A stretch of 64,000 nucleotides of DNA from Ancylobacter aquaticus (GTDB taxonomy: Bacteria > Pseudomonadota > Alphaproteobacteria > Rhizobiales > Xanthobacteraceae). Shown one piece after another: positions 7,442 to 15,872 of the stretch. The stretch lies in assembly GCF_004339465.1 (NCBI RefSeq), contig NZ_SMFY01000001.1, forward strand, positions 1,178,001 to 1,242,000, given 5' to 3'. The position numbers and the translations under genes are program-made. The notes beneath the pieces were generated by a model. It was not told the origin of the DNA, searched no databases, and saw only the letters and a program-made list of their open reading frames with translations. The stretch's first letter is position 1. Each line of letters begins with the position of its first letter.

Positions 7442-9988
7442 ATGGCGCTCGATGCCTACCGACGCAAGCGCGACTTCACCCGCACCCGGGAACCGCAGGG
7501 CGGCGAGGTCGAGGCTCCTGGGCACGCCTATCTGATCCAGAAACATGCGGCGCGGCGTCTGCATTACGACCTGCGGCTTGAAATGGACGGCGTGCTGAAA
7601 AGCTGGGCGGTGACGCGCGGGCCGAGCCTGGTGACGGGCGAGAAGCGGCTGGCGGTGCATGTCGAGGATCACCCGCTCGACTATGGCAGCTTCGAGGGCA
7701 CCATTCCCAAGGGGGAATACGGCGGCGGCACGGTGCTCCTGTGGGACCGGGGAAGCTGGGAGCCGGTCGGTGACGCGGCCAAGGGCTACAAGAAGGGCCA
7801 TCTTGAATTTGAACTTCACGGCGAAAAGCTGAGCGGGCGCTGGCACTTGGTGCGGATGGCGCCGCGCAGGGGCGAGAAGGCGGACAATTGGCTGCTGATG
7901 AAGGTCGAGGACGCCGCCGCGCGGCCGGAAGGGGCGCCGGACATTCTGGAGGAGATGCCGGATTCGGTGAAGACCGGCCGCACGCTCGACGCCATCGCCA
8001 AGGGAGAGGACCCCCCCGTCCCGCCGAAGAGCGTCAAGGCGAAGGTCGCCAAGCCGCGGGCGGCGACGAAAGCCAAGGCCTCCGGCAAGGCGAAGGCGTC
8101 GACGCCGTCCGGCGATGCGGCGCCGCTACCGGCATTTGTCGAGCCAGCGCTGGCGACGCTGGTGGCGAAGGCACCGGGCGGAAAGCTTTGGATTCACGAG
8201 ATAAAATATGACGGCTACCGGCTTCAGGCGCGTCTGGATTTAACGGCCAAGGGCAAAAGCCGGGTGAAGCTGCTCACCCGCTCCGGGCTCGACTGGACGC
8301 CCCGCTTCGGCCCGGCGCTGGCGGCGGCGCTGGAGGCGTTGCCGGCGGAGAACGCGCTTATCGACGGCGAGCTGGTGGTGGAAAACGGCGCCGGCGTATC
8401 CAATTTCAGCCTTCTGCAACAGGATCTTAGCGAAGGGCGGCACGACCGCTTCATCTATTACGCCTTCGACCTCCTGCACCTCGACGGCCGGGACCTGCGC
8501 CCGCTTCCTCTGACCGAGCGCAAGCGACTGCTGGAGCTGCTGCTTCGTCAAGCTGCAGAAGGCCTGCGCTACAGCGAGCATCTGACGGAAGATGGCGGCG
8601 ACATGCTGCGCCATGCCTGCCGGCTCAGTCTCGAAGGGCTGGTGTCGAAGCGGGCCGACGCGCCCTATCGCTCGGGTCGTGGCAAGGACTGGGTGAAGTC
8701 AAAATGCGCCTTCCGGCAGGAATTCGTCATTGGCGGCTTCACGCCCTCCACGGCCGCGAAGAACGCGATAGGGTCGCTGGTGCTCGGCGTCCATGAGGCG
8801 GGCAAGCTGGTTTGCGTCGGCCGGGTCGGCACCGGCTTCTCGCAGACGGTGGCGCGCGATCTTCACGCGCAGCTTTCCAGGCGCGAACGCGCCCGCAGCC
8901 CGTTCGCCAAGGCGCTGACGGCGGAGGAGCGGCGCGGAGTCACTTTCGTGGCGCCCGATCTGGTGGCGGAAGTGGAGTTTCGCGGCTGGACCGGCGACCA
9001 TCATCTGCGCCACGCTGCCTTTCGCGGCCTGCGCGAGGACAAGCCCGCACGCGAGATCGTGCGGGAAAAGCCGGTGGAGGGCGAAAGCATGGCTCCCGAA
9101 GGCAGCGCCGCCCGCTCGAAGGTAAAGCTCACCCATCCCGACCGCGTCTACTGGCCGGAGGAGGGCATCACCAAGCAGGGTCTGGCCGATTACTACGCCG
9201 AGGTCTGGCGCCATATCCTGCCCTTCGTCGTCGCCCGGCCGCTGGCGTTGCTGCGCTGCCCGGACGGCATCGCCAGCCAGTGTTTCTTCCAGAAGCATTC
9301 CTGGCGCGGCATGAACAAGGCGATCAAGGTCCGCAAGGACAAGGACGGCGAGGAACTGCTCACTATCGGCGACCTCGACGGGCTGATCGCGCTGGTGCAG
9401 TCCGGGGCGCTGGAAATCCACCCCTGGGGCGCCCCGCTTGCCGATGTCGAGCGCCCGGACATGCTGATCTTCGACCTCGACCCGGGCGAGGGCGTCGGTT
9501 GGGACGGGGTCGTCGACGGCGCGCGCGAAATCCGTGCCCGGCTGGAGGCGCAGGGGCTGGCGGCCTTCGTCAAGACCTCCGGCGGCAAGGGGCTGCATGT
9601 GGTGGCGCCGCTGAAGCCCAAGGCGACCTGGGAGAAGGCCAAGGCCTTCACCAAAACGCTGGCGGATTCGCTCGCCGCCGACGACCCGGACCGCTTCATT
9701 GCCGTTGCCACCAAGGCGCGGCGCAAGGGGCGCATCTTCATCGATTATCTCCGCAACGGGCGCGGCGCCACGGCGGTGGCGGCCTATTGCCCGCGTGCCC
9801 GCGCCGGGGCGGGCGTTTCCATGCCGGTGGCGTGGGAGGAACTCGACCAGCTTGCCGGGGCGGCGCAGTTCACCCTCGCCGACGCGCCCGCGCGCCTGGC
9901 TCACCTCGCTGCCGACCCATGGGACGATTTCCGCGCCGCCGCCGTGCCGCTGCCCGAGGCGGCGGGCGGGCGGCGGCGCAAGACGTAG
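7442..9988 (+). CDS. ligD: ATP-dependent DNA ligase D (PE-LIG-POL)
   Basis: An 848-residue three-domain NHEJ enzyme. An N-terminal 3'-phosphoesterase domain is marked by RRLHYDLRLEMDG with His41 and Asp43. A Lys/Ala-rich linker lies near 190-235. The ligase domain follows, with the adenylated Lys at about 255 in HEIKYDGYR, then LIDGELVV, EGLVSKR and DWVKSK. The C-terminal primase-polymerase domain starts at about 560 (KLTHPDRVYWPEEG) and carries the metal-binding DLDP near 678, then SGGKGLH and FIDYLRN. The domain order PE-LIG-POL is the usual one in alphaproteobacteria and pseudomonads and differs from the mycobacterial POL-PE-LIG. It is directly coupled to ku and trims, fills and seals breaks that Ku bridges. 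Confidence 0.97.
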   Translation: MALDAYRRKRDFTRTREPQGGEVEAPGHAYLIQKHAARRLHYDLRLEMDGVLKSWAVTRGPSLVTGEKRLAVHVEDHPLDYGSFEGTIPKGEYGGGTVLLWDRGSWEPVGDAAKGYKKGHLEFELHGEKLSGRWHLVRMAPRRGEKADNWLLMKVEDAAARPEGAPDILEEMPDSVKTGRTLDAIAKGEDPPVPPKSVKAKVAKPRAATKAKASGKAKASTPSGDAAPLPAFVEPALATLVAKAPGGKLWIHEIKYDGYRLQARLDLTAKGKSRVKLLTRSGLDWTPRFGPALAAALEALPAENALIDGELVVENGAGVSNFSLLQQDLSEGRHDRFIYYAFDLLHLDGRDLRPLPLTERKRLLELLLRQAAEGLRYSEHLTEDGGDMLRHACRLSLEGLVSKRADAPYRSGRGKDWVKSKCAFRQEFVIGGFTPSTAAKNAIGSLVLGVHEAGKLVCVGRVGTGFSQTVARDLHAQLSRRERARSPFAKALTAEERRGVTFVAPDLVAEVEFRGWTGDHHLRHAAFRGLREDKPAREIVREKPVEGESMAPEGSAARSKVKLTHPDRVYWPEEGITKQGLADYYAEVWRHILPFVVARPLALLRCPDGIASQCFFQKHSWRGMNKAIKVRKDKDGEELLTIGDLDGLIALVQSGALEIHPWGAPLADVERPDMLIFDLDPGEGVGWDGVVDGAREIRARLEAQGLAAFVKTSGGKGLHVVAPLKPKATWEKAKAFTKTLADSLAADDPDRFIAVATKARRKGRIFIDYLRNGRGATAVAAYCPRARAGAGVSMPVAWEELDQLAGAAQFTLADAPARLAHLAADPWDDFRAAAVPLPEAAGGRRRKT

Positions 9989-10022
9989 TGCAGATCGAGA
10001 CAGCAGGCTGGGGGACACGGGA

Positions 10023-10550
10023 ATGGAAGGTTTGCCGCAGGACTGGTGGCTGACACCGGACGAGATCGAGGCCCTGCTGCGCCTGCTCGCAGCGGCCGGC
10101 TGCGGCATGATCGTCGGCATAAACCGCGACATGCGTGGCAAACCCACCGGCATGCGCACCCTCGGTCTGGTGGGGCTCGGCGCCGCGCTGATTTCGCTCT
10201 CCGCGCTGAATGTCGAGGGCATGGAAGGCCACCCGGACGCCACCAGCCGCGTGGTGCAGGGCATCGTGCAGGGGGTGATGACGGGGATCGGCTTTCTCGG
10301 CGCCGGGGTCGTGCTGCGCGATCGCGAGCGGCTGGAAGTGCATGGGCTGACCACGGCGGCGTCGGTATGGGTCACCGCAGCGCTCGGCGTCGCCTGCGCC
10401 ATCGCCTCCTGGCACCTCGTCTTTCTTGCGCTGGCGACCACCATCGCCCTGCTGGCGCTGATACTGCCGATGGAGCGCATTCTGGAATCGCGGGCCGCCC
10501 CGCCAGCGCGCCGGGCACAGCCGCTCTCCGACAGTGCCGACGACGAGTAA
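10023..10550 (+). CDS. MgtC/SapB family membrane protein
   Basis: A 175-residue protein of the MgtC/SapB/SrpB/YhiD family. Hydrophobic helices cover most of the N-terminal 140 residues, with the family signatures GMIVGINRDMRGKPTGMRTLGLVGLGAA and IGFLGAGVV, followed by ...HGLTTAASVWVTAALGVACA. It lacks the long ACT-like C-terminal domain of Salmonella MgtC, so it is of the short SapB type. Members are linked to Mg2+ limitation and to control of F-type ATP synthase; a transport role is doubtful. It starts 34 bases after ligD and reads the same way, so it may be cotranscribed with the repair genes. Confidence 0.85.
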   Translation: MEGLPQDWWLTPDEIEALLRLLAAAGCGMIVGINRDMRGKPTGMRTLGLVGLGAALISLSALNVEGMEGHPDATSRVVQGIVQGVMTGIGFLGAGVVLRDRERLEVHGLTTAASVWVTAALGVACAIASWHLVFLALATTIALLALILPMERILESRAAPPARRAQPLSDSADDE

Positions 10551-10582
10551 CGACGCGCCGCGCTCCCCCGCCCTGTTTGCGC

Positions 10583-11398
10583 TCAGCTTCTGCGCCCGCC
10601 CGGCTTGCGCTCGGCGGCAAGGCTCTTCTTCAGCGCATCCATGATGTTGACCACATTGGTCGGCGTCTCGTCATCGTCGGCCACGCGGGCCGTGCGGCGC
10701 TTGGCCGGCCGCTTCTTCTTCTTGGCGGCGATAAGCTGCTTGAGATTGGCCTGTAGCGGGTCGCTCACCAGCGCGGCGTCCCACTTGCCGGTCCGCTTGT
10801 CGATGAGCTTGCCGACCAGAGCGACCAGATCGGCGTCGGCAACCTCGTCAAGGTCCTCGAAATAGCCCTCCGGCCGGCGAAGCTCGTCGGAATAATGCAG
10901 CGTCCACAACACGATGCCGCGCCCGCGCGGCTCCAGCATGACGGGACGCTCCCGCCGGTGCAGCACCACGCGGGACAGGCCGACCTTGCCGGTGGCCACC
11001 ATGGCTTCGCGGATGACGGCGAAAGCCTCTTCGCCCACGGGGTCGTCCGGCATCAGGAAATGGGGTGTGTCGTACCAAATCCATTCCACGGCATCGGCCG
11101 GCACGAAGCTCTCGATGTCGATGGTGCGGTTGCTCTCCAGCGCCACCGCCGCCAGATCCTCGTCGTCGAGGATCACATAGCTGTCCGGCTCGCGCTCATA
11201 GCCGCGCGCCTGGTCGTCGGCGTCGACGGTTTCCTCGGTCTGCGCGTCGACATAGATGCCCTCGACCCGGTTGCCGGTTGCCCGGTTGAGGGTGTGGAAG
11301 CTGATTTTCTCCGATGCGCTGGTGGCCGGTGCCAGAACGACCGGGCACGTCACCAGCGAGAGCTTGAGATAGCCTTTCCAAAGGCCGCGCGGCGCCAC
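10583..11398 (-). CDS. ku: Second Ku protein (271 aa)
   Basis: A second Ku, opening VAPRGLWKGYLKLSLVTCPVVLAPATSASEKISFHTLNR and continuing with GNRVEGIYVDAQTEETVDADDQARGYE, FVPADAVEWIWYDTPHFLMPDD and LHRRERPVMLEPRGRGIVLWTLHY. The GTG at 11398 is chosen because it begins the conserved Ku fold and has AGGGGG about seven bases upstream; the open frame beyond it is not Ku-like. The C-terminus is short: KKKKRPAKRR, then VVNIMDALKKSLA, a conserved ending in rhizobial Ku proteins. It is convergent with mgtC. Rhizobia often carry several Ku genes, and the two here differ enough to suggest separate roles or a heterodimer. Confidence 0.93.
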   Translation of the reverse strand: MAPRGLWKGYLKLSLVTCPVVLAPATSASEKISFHTLNRATGNRVEGIYVDAQTEETVDADDQARGYEREPDSYVILDDEDLAAVALESNRTIDIESFVPADAVEWIWYDTPHFLMPDDPVGEEAFAVIREAMVATGKVGLSRVVLHRRERPVMLEPRGRGIVLWTLHYSDELRRPEGYFEDLDEVADADLVALVGKLIDKRTGKWDAALVSDPLQANLKQLIAAKKKKRPAKRRTARVADDDETPTNVVNIMDALKKSLAAERKPGGRRS

Positions 11399-11465
11399 CT
11401 GACATCCCCCTGTCGAACCCTGCTGCGGTAACAATCTCCGGCATGGCAACAGGTTCCCCGCCGGC

Positions 11466-11491
11466 TGAACCGAACAGTGGGATGGGGCGTT
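11466..11491 (+). promoter_or_regulatory. Possible EcfG-type promoter for the 104-aa membrane protein
   Basis: TGAAC-N17-CGTT, one mismatch from the EcfG consensus, 45 bases before the start at 11537. Its position between a Ku gene and another stress-type unit makes it plausible but not proven. Confidence 0.35.
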
Positions 11492-11536
11492 GGTTCTCCA
11501 GCTTCGGGCAGGGTACCCGGGGCGAGGAGGGACGAC

Positions 11537-11851
11537 ATGTCCGAAACCGATCAGTTGCGGGGCGACATCGACGCCGGCCGCACCGGCGAAAAGGTGCCGT
11601 TTTCCGATCCCGCCGCCGCCCCGCTCGGCACCGACGACGAGGCGGCCGGCCATCCCGCCACGTCCGAGCGCCGGGCAATGGCAGCCGGTCCGGTGGGCAC
11701 GTCGAGCGCGGGCGGCGGCACCGACGAGCGCGGGCGCGCCTATGACGACAAGGGCACCACCGTGCCCGGCATGTCCTTCGTCACCGCCGTGGCCGTCCTG
11801 TTCGCGCTGCTGGTCGGCGCCGGGGCCCTGGTCGCGGCGCTGATGAGCTGA
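11537..11851 (+). CDS. Small C-tail-anchored hypothetical protein (104 aa)
   Basis: Starts MSETDQLRGDIDAGRTGEK behind a GAGGAGGGA ribosome-binding site. About 75 residues are polar, disordered-looking and rich in Gly, Ala, Asp and Thr. A single hydrophobic helix of about 25 residues (GMSFVTAVAVLFALLVGAGA onwards) follows, ending at the C-terminus with Ser. The layout is that of a tail-anchored inner-membrane protein. Similar short proteins sit near stress genes in Hyphomicrobiales, but I know no function. A near-consensus EcfG box lies just upstream. Confidence 0.65.
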   Translation: MSETDQLRGDIDAGRTGEKVPFSDPAAAPLGTDDEAAGHPATSERRAMAAGPVGTSSAGGGTDERGRAYDDKGTTVPGMSFVTAVAVLFALLVGAGALVAALMS

Positions 11852-11905
11852 GCCCGGCGCCACCCGCGCCGACCCGCTATCCGTCCTTCGCATACCTCTT
11901 TCCCG

Positions 11906-11930
11906 GGAACCCCTCGGCGGCTGCGCGGTT
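11906..11930 (+). promoter_or_regulatory. EcfG-type promoter for the PLD-VTT operon
   Basis: GGAAC-N16-GGTT, a full -35 match and one mismatch in the -10 element, ending 49 bases before the PLD-VTT start codon. The expected leader is about 40 bases. Confidence 0.5.
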
Positions 11931-11979
11931 AGCGCAGGCTTGTTTCCTCCAGGCGTGTTTTCTCCAAGAATGCGAAGCG

Positions 11980-14145
11980 ATGTCCATTAGCCAGGATCTG
12001 ATCGAAAGCGCGATGGCCGCGCGGCCCGTACCGGAAGGCCCGACACCGCAGCCGCAGGATAAAGGCGGCCCGGTGCTGGAGACCGGCCGTAACGTCTGGC
12101 GGGTGGAGAGCGCGGCGCGCGCGCGGGTGCTGGTCGACGGCGCCGCCTATTTCGGCGCGCTGCGGGCGGCGATGCTGGAGGCGCGCGAGACCATCCACAT
12201 CGCCGGCTGGGACCTCGACAGCCGGATGAAGCTGGTGGGCGAGAGCGGCACCGCCGAGGACGGGCTGCCCGAGACGCTGGCGGCCTTCCTTTCCGCGCTG
12301 GTGGCGCGCAATCCCCGCCTGCGCATCCGGCTTCTGCTCTGGGACTATTCGGTGATGTTCGCGCTGGAGCGCGAGCTGGCGCCCATCTTCTCCTTCATGT
12401 GGTCGACGCCGAAGCAGATCGAGCTGTGCCTCGACGATGAACTGCCGATCGGCGCCTCGCACCACCAGAAGATCGTGGTCATCGACGACTCGCTGGCCTT
12501 TTCCGGCGGGCTCGACATCACCGGCCACCGCTGGGACACCCCCGATCACACGCCCGGCGACCCGCTGCGCCGCGACCCGCAGGGCGCCCTCTACGAGCCG
12601 TTCCACGACGTGCAGATGGCGGTCGATGGCGCGGCGGCCGATGCGCTCGGCGCGCTGTTCCGCGACCGCTGGAAGCGCGCCGCCTCCGAGCGGCTGGTGC
12701 CGGCCCGGGCGCGGGGAAACCGTTGGCCCGATGCACTGCCGACCGATTTTTCCGACGTCGAGATCGGCATTGCCCGCACCCTGCCGGCCTATGATGGCGC
12801 GCCCGGCGCACGCGAGGTGGAGACCCTGCTGTTCGACATGATCGATAGCGCCGAGCGCATGATCTATGTCGAGAACCAGTTCATCACCTGCGAACGCTTC
12901 ACCGAGCGGCTGGTGGCGCGGATGAAGGAGTGCCCCGCGCTCGAAGCGCTGATGGTGACGCCGAACATCTACCGTTCCTGGATCGAGCAGCAGGTGATGG
13001 GCGTGCCGCGCGAGCGGCTGAGGGCGCGGCTGGAGCAGGAAGGACTGGCCGACCGCGCGCGCCTCGTCTTCCCGCAGGTGAGCGCCGGCGACGCCACTGT
13101 CGAGGTCTTCGTCCACGCCAAGATTCTCATCGTCGACGACCGGATGCTGCGCGTCGGCTCGGCCAATATCTGCAACCGCTCCATGGGCTTCGACAGCGAA
13201 TGCGATCTCGTCATCGAGGCGCGCGGCGAGGGCGAGCGCGCAGGGGTGGCGGCCATCCGTGACCGCCTGCTGGGCGAGCATATCGGCCACGCGCCCGAGC
13301 AAGTGGCGGAGCTGGTCGCCGGCGACGGGCTCATCGCCGCCTCGCGTCAGGGCGCGGCGGGCCGGCGCCTCGTGGAACTGCCCCGCGTCGCCACCGATCT
13401 CGCGCTGCCGCAGATCAGCGCCATCGCCGACCCGCTTGAGCCACTCTATGACGAGCGCGCCTCGGAAGGCGGGGGCAGGCGGCGCAAATGGCCGATTGCC
13501 GCCGCGCTGGCGGGGCTCGCCGTGCTGGCGGCGCTGGTGATCGCCTGGGCCAATTCCCCCTTTGCCGAGCCGGATCGCATCATCTCCGCCCTCGACACCA
13601 TGGCCCAGCGCCCCTGGGGCGCGGCGGCCGTGGTCGGCATCTATGTGCTGGGCGGACTGGTGGTGTTTCCGGTGTCGGTGCTCATCATCGCCACGGTGGC
13701 GGTCTATGGCGGCTGGACCGGGGCGCTGCTGGCGGGGCTGGGGGCGCTGGCGAGCGCGGTGGTGACGTTCTTCATTGGCCGCCATCTCGGCGCCGGCGTG
13801 GTCCGCCGCTTCATCGGCCCGCGCATCAACCGCATCCGCCGGGGGCTCGCCAATCAGGGCATCCTCACGGTGGCGACCATGCGGATGGTGCCGGCGGCGC
13901 CGTTCACCTTCATCAACCTTGTGGCGGGCGCGGCCGGGCTGCGACTGGTCGATTTCGTGCTCGGCACCGCCCTCGGCCTGATGCCGGGGCTGGTTGTGCT
14001 GAGTGCGCTCGGCCACCAGATCGTCGAGGTGATTTCCAACCCGACGCTGGGACGGGTCCTGCTGCTCATCGGCTTTGTGGGGCTGTGGATCGCCTGTTCG
14101 CTCGGCCTGCAATTCCTCGTCGCCCGCCTGCGGAGGTCGGCGTGA
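11980..14145 (+). CDS. Fusion of a phospholipase D-type enzyme and a VTT (TVP38/DedA) membrane domain
   Basis: A 721-residue two-part protein. Residues 30-480 are a PLD-superfamily enzyme with two HKD motifs: HHQKIVVIDD with His162 and Lys164, and VHAKILIVDD with His379 and Lys381, the latter followed by VGSANICNRSMGFDSECDL. Residues 490-721 carry several membrane helices with VTT/SNARE-associated features (FPVSVLIIATVAVYGG, then NRIRRGLANQGILTVATMRM, FINLVAGAAGLR and LGTALGLMPG). Family knowledge suggests a phosphatidyl transferase or phospholipase acting at the membrane, with the VTT part possibly a lipid scramblase-like module. The stop overlaps the next gene by GTGA, so an EEP-family hydrolase is translationally coupled. 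The substrate is unknown. Confidence 0.88.
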   Translation: MSISQDLIESAMAARPVPEGPTPQPQDKGGPVLETGRNVWRVESAARARVLVDGAAYFGALRAAMLEARETIHIAGWDLDSRMKLVGESGTAEDGLPETLAAFLSALVARNPRLRIRLLLWDYSVMFALERELAPIFSFMWSTPKQIELCLDDELPIGASHHQKIVVIDDSLAFSGGLDITGHRWDTPDHTPGDPLRRDPQGALYEPFHDVQMAVDGAAADALGALFRDRWKRAASERLVPARARGNRWPDALPTDFSDVEIGIARTLPAYDGAPGAREVETLLFDMIDSAERMIYVENQFITCERFTERLVARMKECPALEALMVTPNIYRSWIEQQVMGVPRERLRARLEQEGLADRARLVFPQVSAGDATVEVFVHAKILIVDDRMLRVGSANICNRSMGFDSECDLVIEARGEGERAGVAAIRDRLLGEHIGHAPEQVAELVAGDGLIAASRQGAAGRRLVELPRVATDLALPQISAIADPLEPLYDERASEGGGRRRKWPIAAALAGLAVLAALVIAWANSPFAEPDRIISALDTMAQRPWGAAAVVGIYVLGGLVVFPVSVLIIATVAVYGGWTGALLAGLGALASAVVTFFIGRHLGAGVVRRFIGPRINRIRRGLANQGILTVATMRMVPAAPFTFINLVAGAAGLRLVDFVLGTALGLMPGLVVLSALGHQIVEVISNPTLGRVLLLIGFVGLWIACSLGLQFLVARLRRSA

Positions 14146-14927
14146 ACGCTGCGCCGCCGCAGCGCCTGCGGCTGATGACCTGGAACATCCATGGCGGCGT
14201 CGGGCCGGACCGGCGCTTCAATCTGGAGCGCATCGCCGCCCTCATCGCCCGCCACCAGCCGGACATCCTCGCTTTGCAGGAGGTCGACACGCGCGGGCGC
14301 GACGTGGCGTGCCTGGCGCCGCTGGAAGGGCTGGGCATCGGCCATTTCGCCGAGGCGCGGACCATCGCCGTGCCGGACGGCCATTACGGCCACGTGCTGT
14401 ATTCGCGCTGGCCGACGCACGACATCGTGCTGCACGACCTTTCCGTGCGCCGCCGCGAGCCGCGCATGGCGATCGAGACCCATGTCGACACGCCGCTGGG
14501 CCCGCTGCGAGTGGTCGCGGTGCATCTCGGCCTCGCCTTGCTGGAGCGGCGCCGGCAGGCGCGAAAGCTCGCCCGCATGGCCCGCGACGGCAGCGACGCG
14601 CCGACGGTGATGATGGGAGATTTCAACGACTGGTTCTCCTTCCGGCCGGTGCGGCGGACTTTGGCGCGGGTGCTGCCGGAGAGCACGAATATCCGCAGCT
14701 TCCCCGCCTGCTGGCCGCTGCTGCGGCTCGACCGGCTCTATTGCAGCCGGCGCGGCATGCTGGCGCACAGCTTCACTGACCCGGAAGCGCGGCACGCGTC
14801 CGACCATCTGCCTGTCATCGCCGACATCCAGCTCCGCCCACGTCTTGCCCGGGCGCCGGGGCTCGACACGCCGGAACAGGTGTCGCGGCCGAGCGTTGAT
14901 CTGGTGGAACAGGGAGAACGTCCATGA
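14142..14927 (+). CDS. Endonuclease/exonuclease/phosphatase (EEP) family hydrolase
   Basis: A 261-residue EEP-fold enzyme starting at the GTG that overlaps the PLD-VTT stop. It has LRLMTWNIHGGVGPD with the first metal-site Asn, ILALQEVDTR with the metal Glu, VRVVAVHLG-type strands, MMGDFNDW and a C-terminal ASDHLPVIADI with the catalytic Asp-His. All catalytic positions are present. Members act on DNA, phosphoinositides or sphingomyelin. Genetic fusion-like coupling to a PLD-VTT protein suggests a phospholipid or phosphodiester substrate rather than DNA repair, but the nearby ku/ligD genes leave that open. It ends overlapping the next gene by ATGA. Confidence 0.88.
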   Translation: MNAAPPQRLRLMTWNIHGGVGPDRRFNLERIAALIARHQPDILALQEVDTRGRDVACLAPLEGLGIGHFAEARTIAVPDGHYGHVLYSRWPTHDIVLHDLSVRRREPRMAIETHVDTPLGPLRVVAVHLGLALLERRRQARKLARMARDGSDAPTVMMGDFNDWFSFRPVRRTLARVLPESTNIRSFPACWPLLRLDRLYCSRRGMLAHSFTDPEARHASDHLPVIADIQLRPRLARAPGLDTPEQVSRPSVDLVEQGERP

Positions 14928-15370
14928 GCACAGACGAACATGCCATCCGCCAGCGCGCCCACGCCTTGTGGGAGGCCGAAGGCCGGCCCGAAGGTCGGTC
15001 GGACGATCACTGGCGGCGCGCGAGCGAGATGCTGATCAACGAGGGTAATGCGTCTGGCCACGGTTCCGGCACTTTCCGCCCGGTCGATACGGCGGAAGCG
15101 CCGCCGGAGGCTGGCCGCGCCGTCGCCATGCCCGGCTTTCCCGCGCCTTCCGAGGATGGGGGGATCGAAGCCGCCGAGCGCCCTCCGCAGGACCCGCCGA
15201 TCGATTCCACGGTGCGGGTCGATCCGGGCCAGCAGGACAACGAGCCGGTGACGGAGATCGAGACCATCCACCGCACGCTGGAAATCCCCAAGAACCGGCG
15301 CGGCCGCACCTCGCCCCCGCACGACCGGGCGGGGGCCATGAGCGGTGCGGCCGGCAGCCGCAAGCGTTGA
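14924..15370 (+). CDS. DUF2934-domain protein
   Basis: A 148-residue protein whose N-terminus EHAIRQRAHALWEAEGRPEGRSDDHWRRASEML is the DUF2934 motif, a short helical segment common in rhizobial stress proteins. The rest is acidic, proline-rich and probably disordered, ending in a basic KNRRGR...SRKR tail. It overlaps the EEP gene by four bases, so it is the third gene of the PLD-VTT operon. The function of DUF2934 is not known. Confidence 0.8.
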   Translation: MSTDEHAIRQRAHALWEAEGRPEGRSDDHWRRASEMLINEGNASGHGSGTFRPVDTAEAPPEAGRAVAMPGFPAPSEDGGIEAAERPPQDPPIDSTVRVDPGQQDNEPVTEIETIHRTLEIPKNRRGRTSPPHDRAGAMSGAAGSRKR

Positions 15371-15483
15371 TGAGCGGCGCCTTGGCCAGCGGCGTCATTC
15401 AGCTGCTGGTGGAGTTCGGCCTCGTGCGTCCCCGTGCCGAGGACGACCGCCGCGGCCGACACCCCTCGCGGGACGATGCCTGA
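15370..15483 (+). CDS. Possible 37-aa peptide at the end of the PLD-VTT operon
   Basis: An ATG overlapping the DUF2934 stop (TGATG) opens 37 codons: a short hydrophobic start (MSGALASGVIQLLVEFGLV) and a charged tail (RPRAEDDRRGRHPSRDDA). The overlap resembles the two preceding coupled junctions, which is the only support. There is no family and no separate ribosome-binding site. Confidence 0.25.
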   Translation: MSGALASGVIQLLVEFGLVRPRAEDDRRGRHPSRDDA

Positions 15484-15537
15484 GCGGGGTCGCACCCGTC
15501 TAATCCACACTCGACAGACCCAATGGGAGAGACGTCC

Positions 15538-15723
15538 ATGATTATCGCCGACCAGCACGACAAGAACCCCGCCAAGCCGGGGGATCGCCGCGTGGAGAAT
15601 AAGGACCGCGCCCCCGAAGAGAGCGGCCACGCCCGCAGCGCCAATCCGCAGCAGGACGACAAGGCCGGCGAGCGCGAGCAGAAGCCGGAAGGCCGCGACG
15701 CGGGTTACGATCCCGCGAAATAG
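15538..15723 (+). CDS. Small hydrophilic hypothetical protein (61 aa)
   Basis: MIIADQHDKNPAKPGDRRVE onwards, a strongly charged, glycine- and proline-containing protein without hydrophobic core, likely disordered. GGAG lies about eight bases before the ATG at 15538; an in-frame ATG at 15523 is possible. The composition is like that of small stress-induced hydrophilic proteins of rhizobia. No function can be assigned. Confidence 0.5.
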   Translation: MIIADQHDKNPAKPGDRRVENKDRAPEESGHARSANPQQDDKAGEREQKPEGRDAGYDPAK

Positions 15724-15872
15724 CGGCATCGGCGCGCTCTCGATCAGAGCTTCAGAGGGCTACCCAACGACCGGGTCGGTTCAATCCGCCCGGATCGCGC
15801 TCTAGGAACAAATTTCGCCATTGTCTCGACCGTCCCCTTGCCGGATGACTGTACCCGCATAAGGGGAACGGC

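Noticed and set aside
11929..14112. A 727-codon antisense frame opposite the PLD-VTT gene
   Set aside because: The plus strand has intact HKD and VTT motifs and proper starts; the antisense product is His/Arg-rich without any motif.
15812..15840. EcfG-type promoter before the APC permease
   Set aside because: GGAAC is present at 15813-15817 but no CGTT or close variant lies 16-17 bases downstream.
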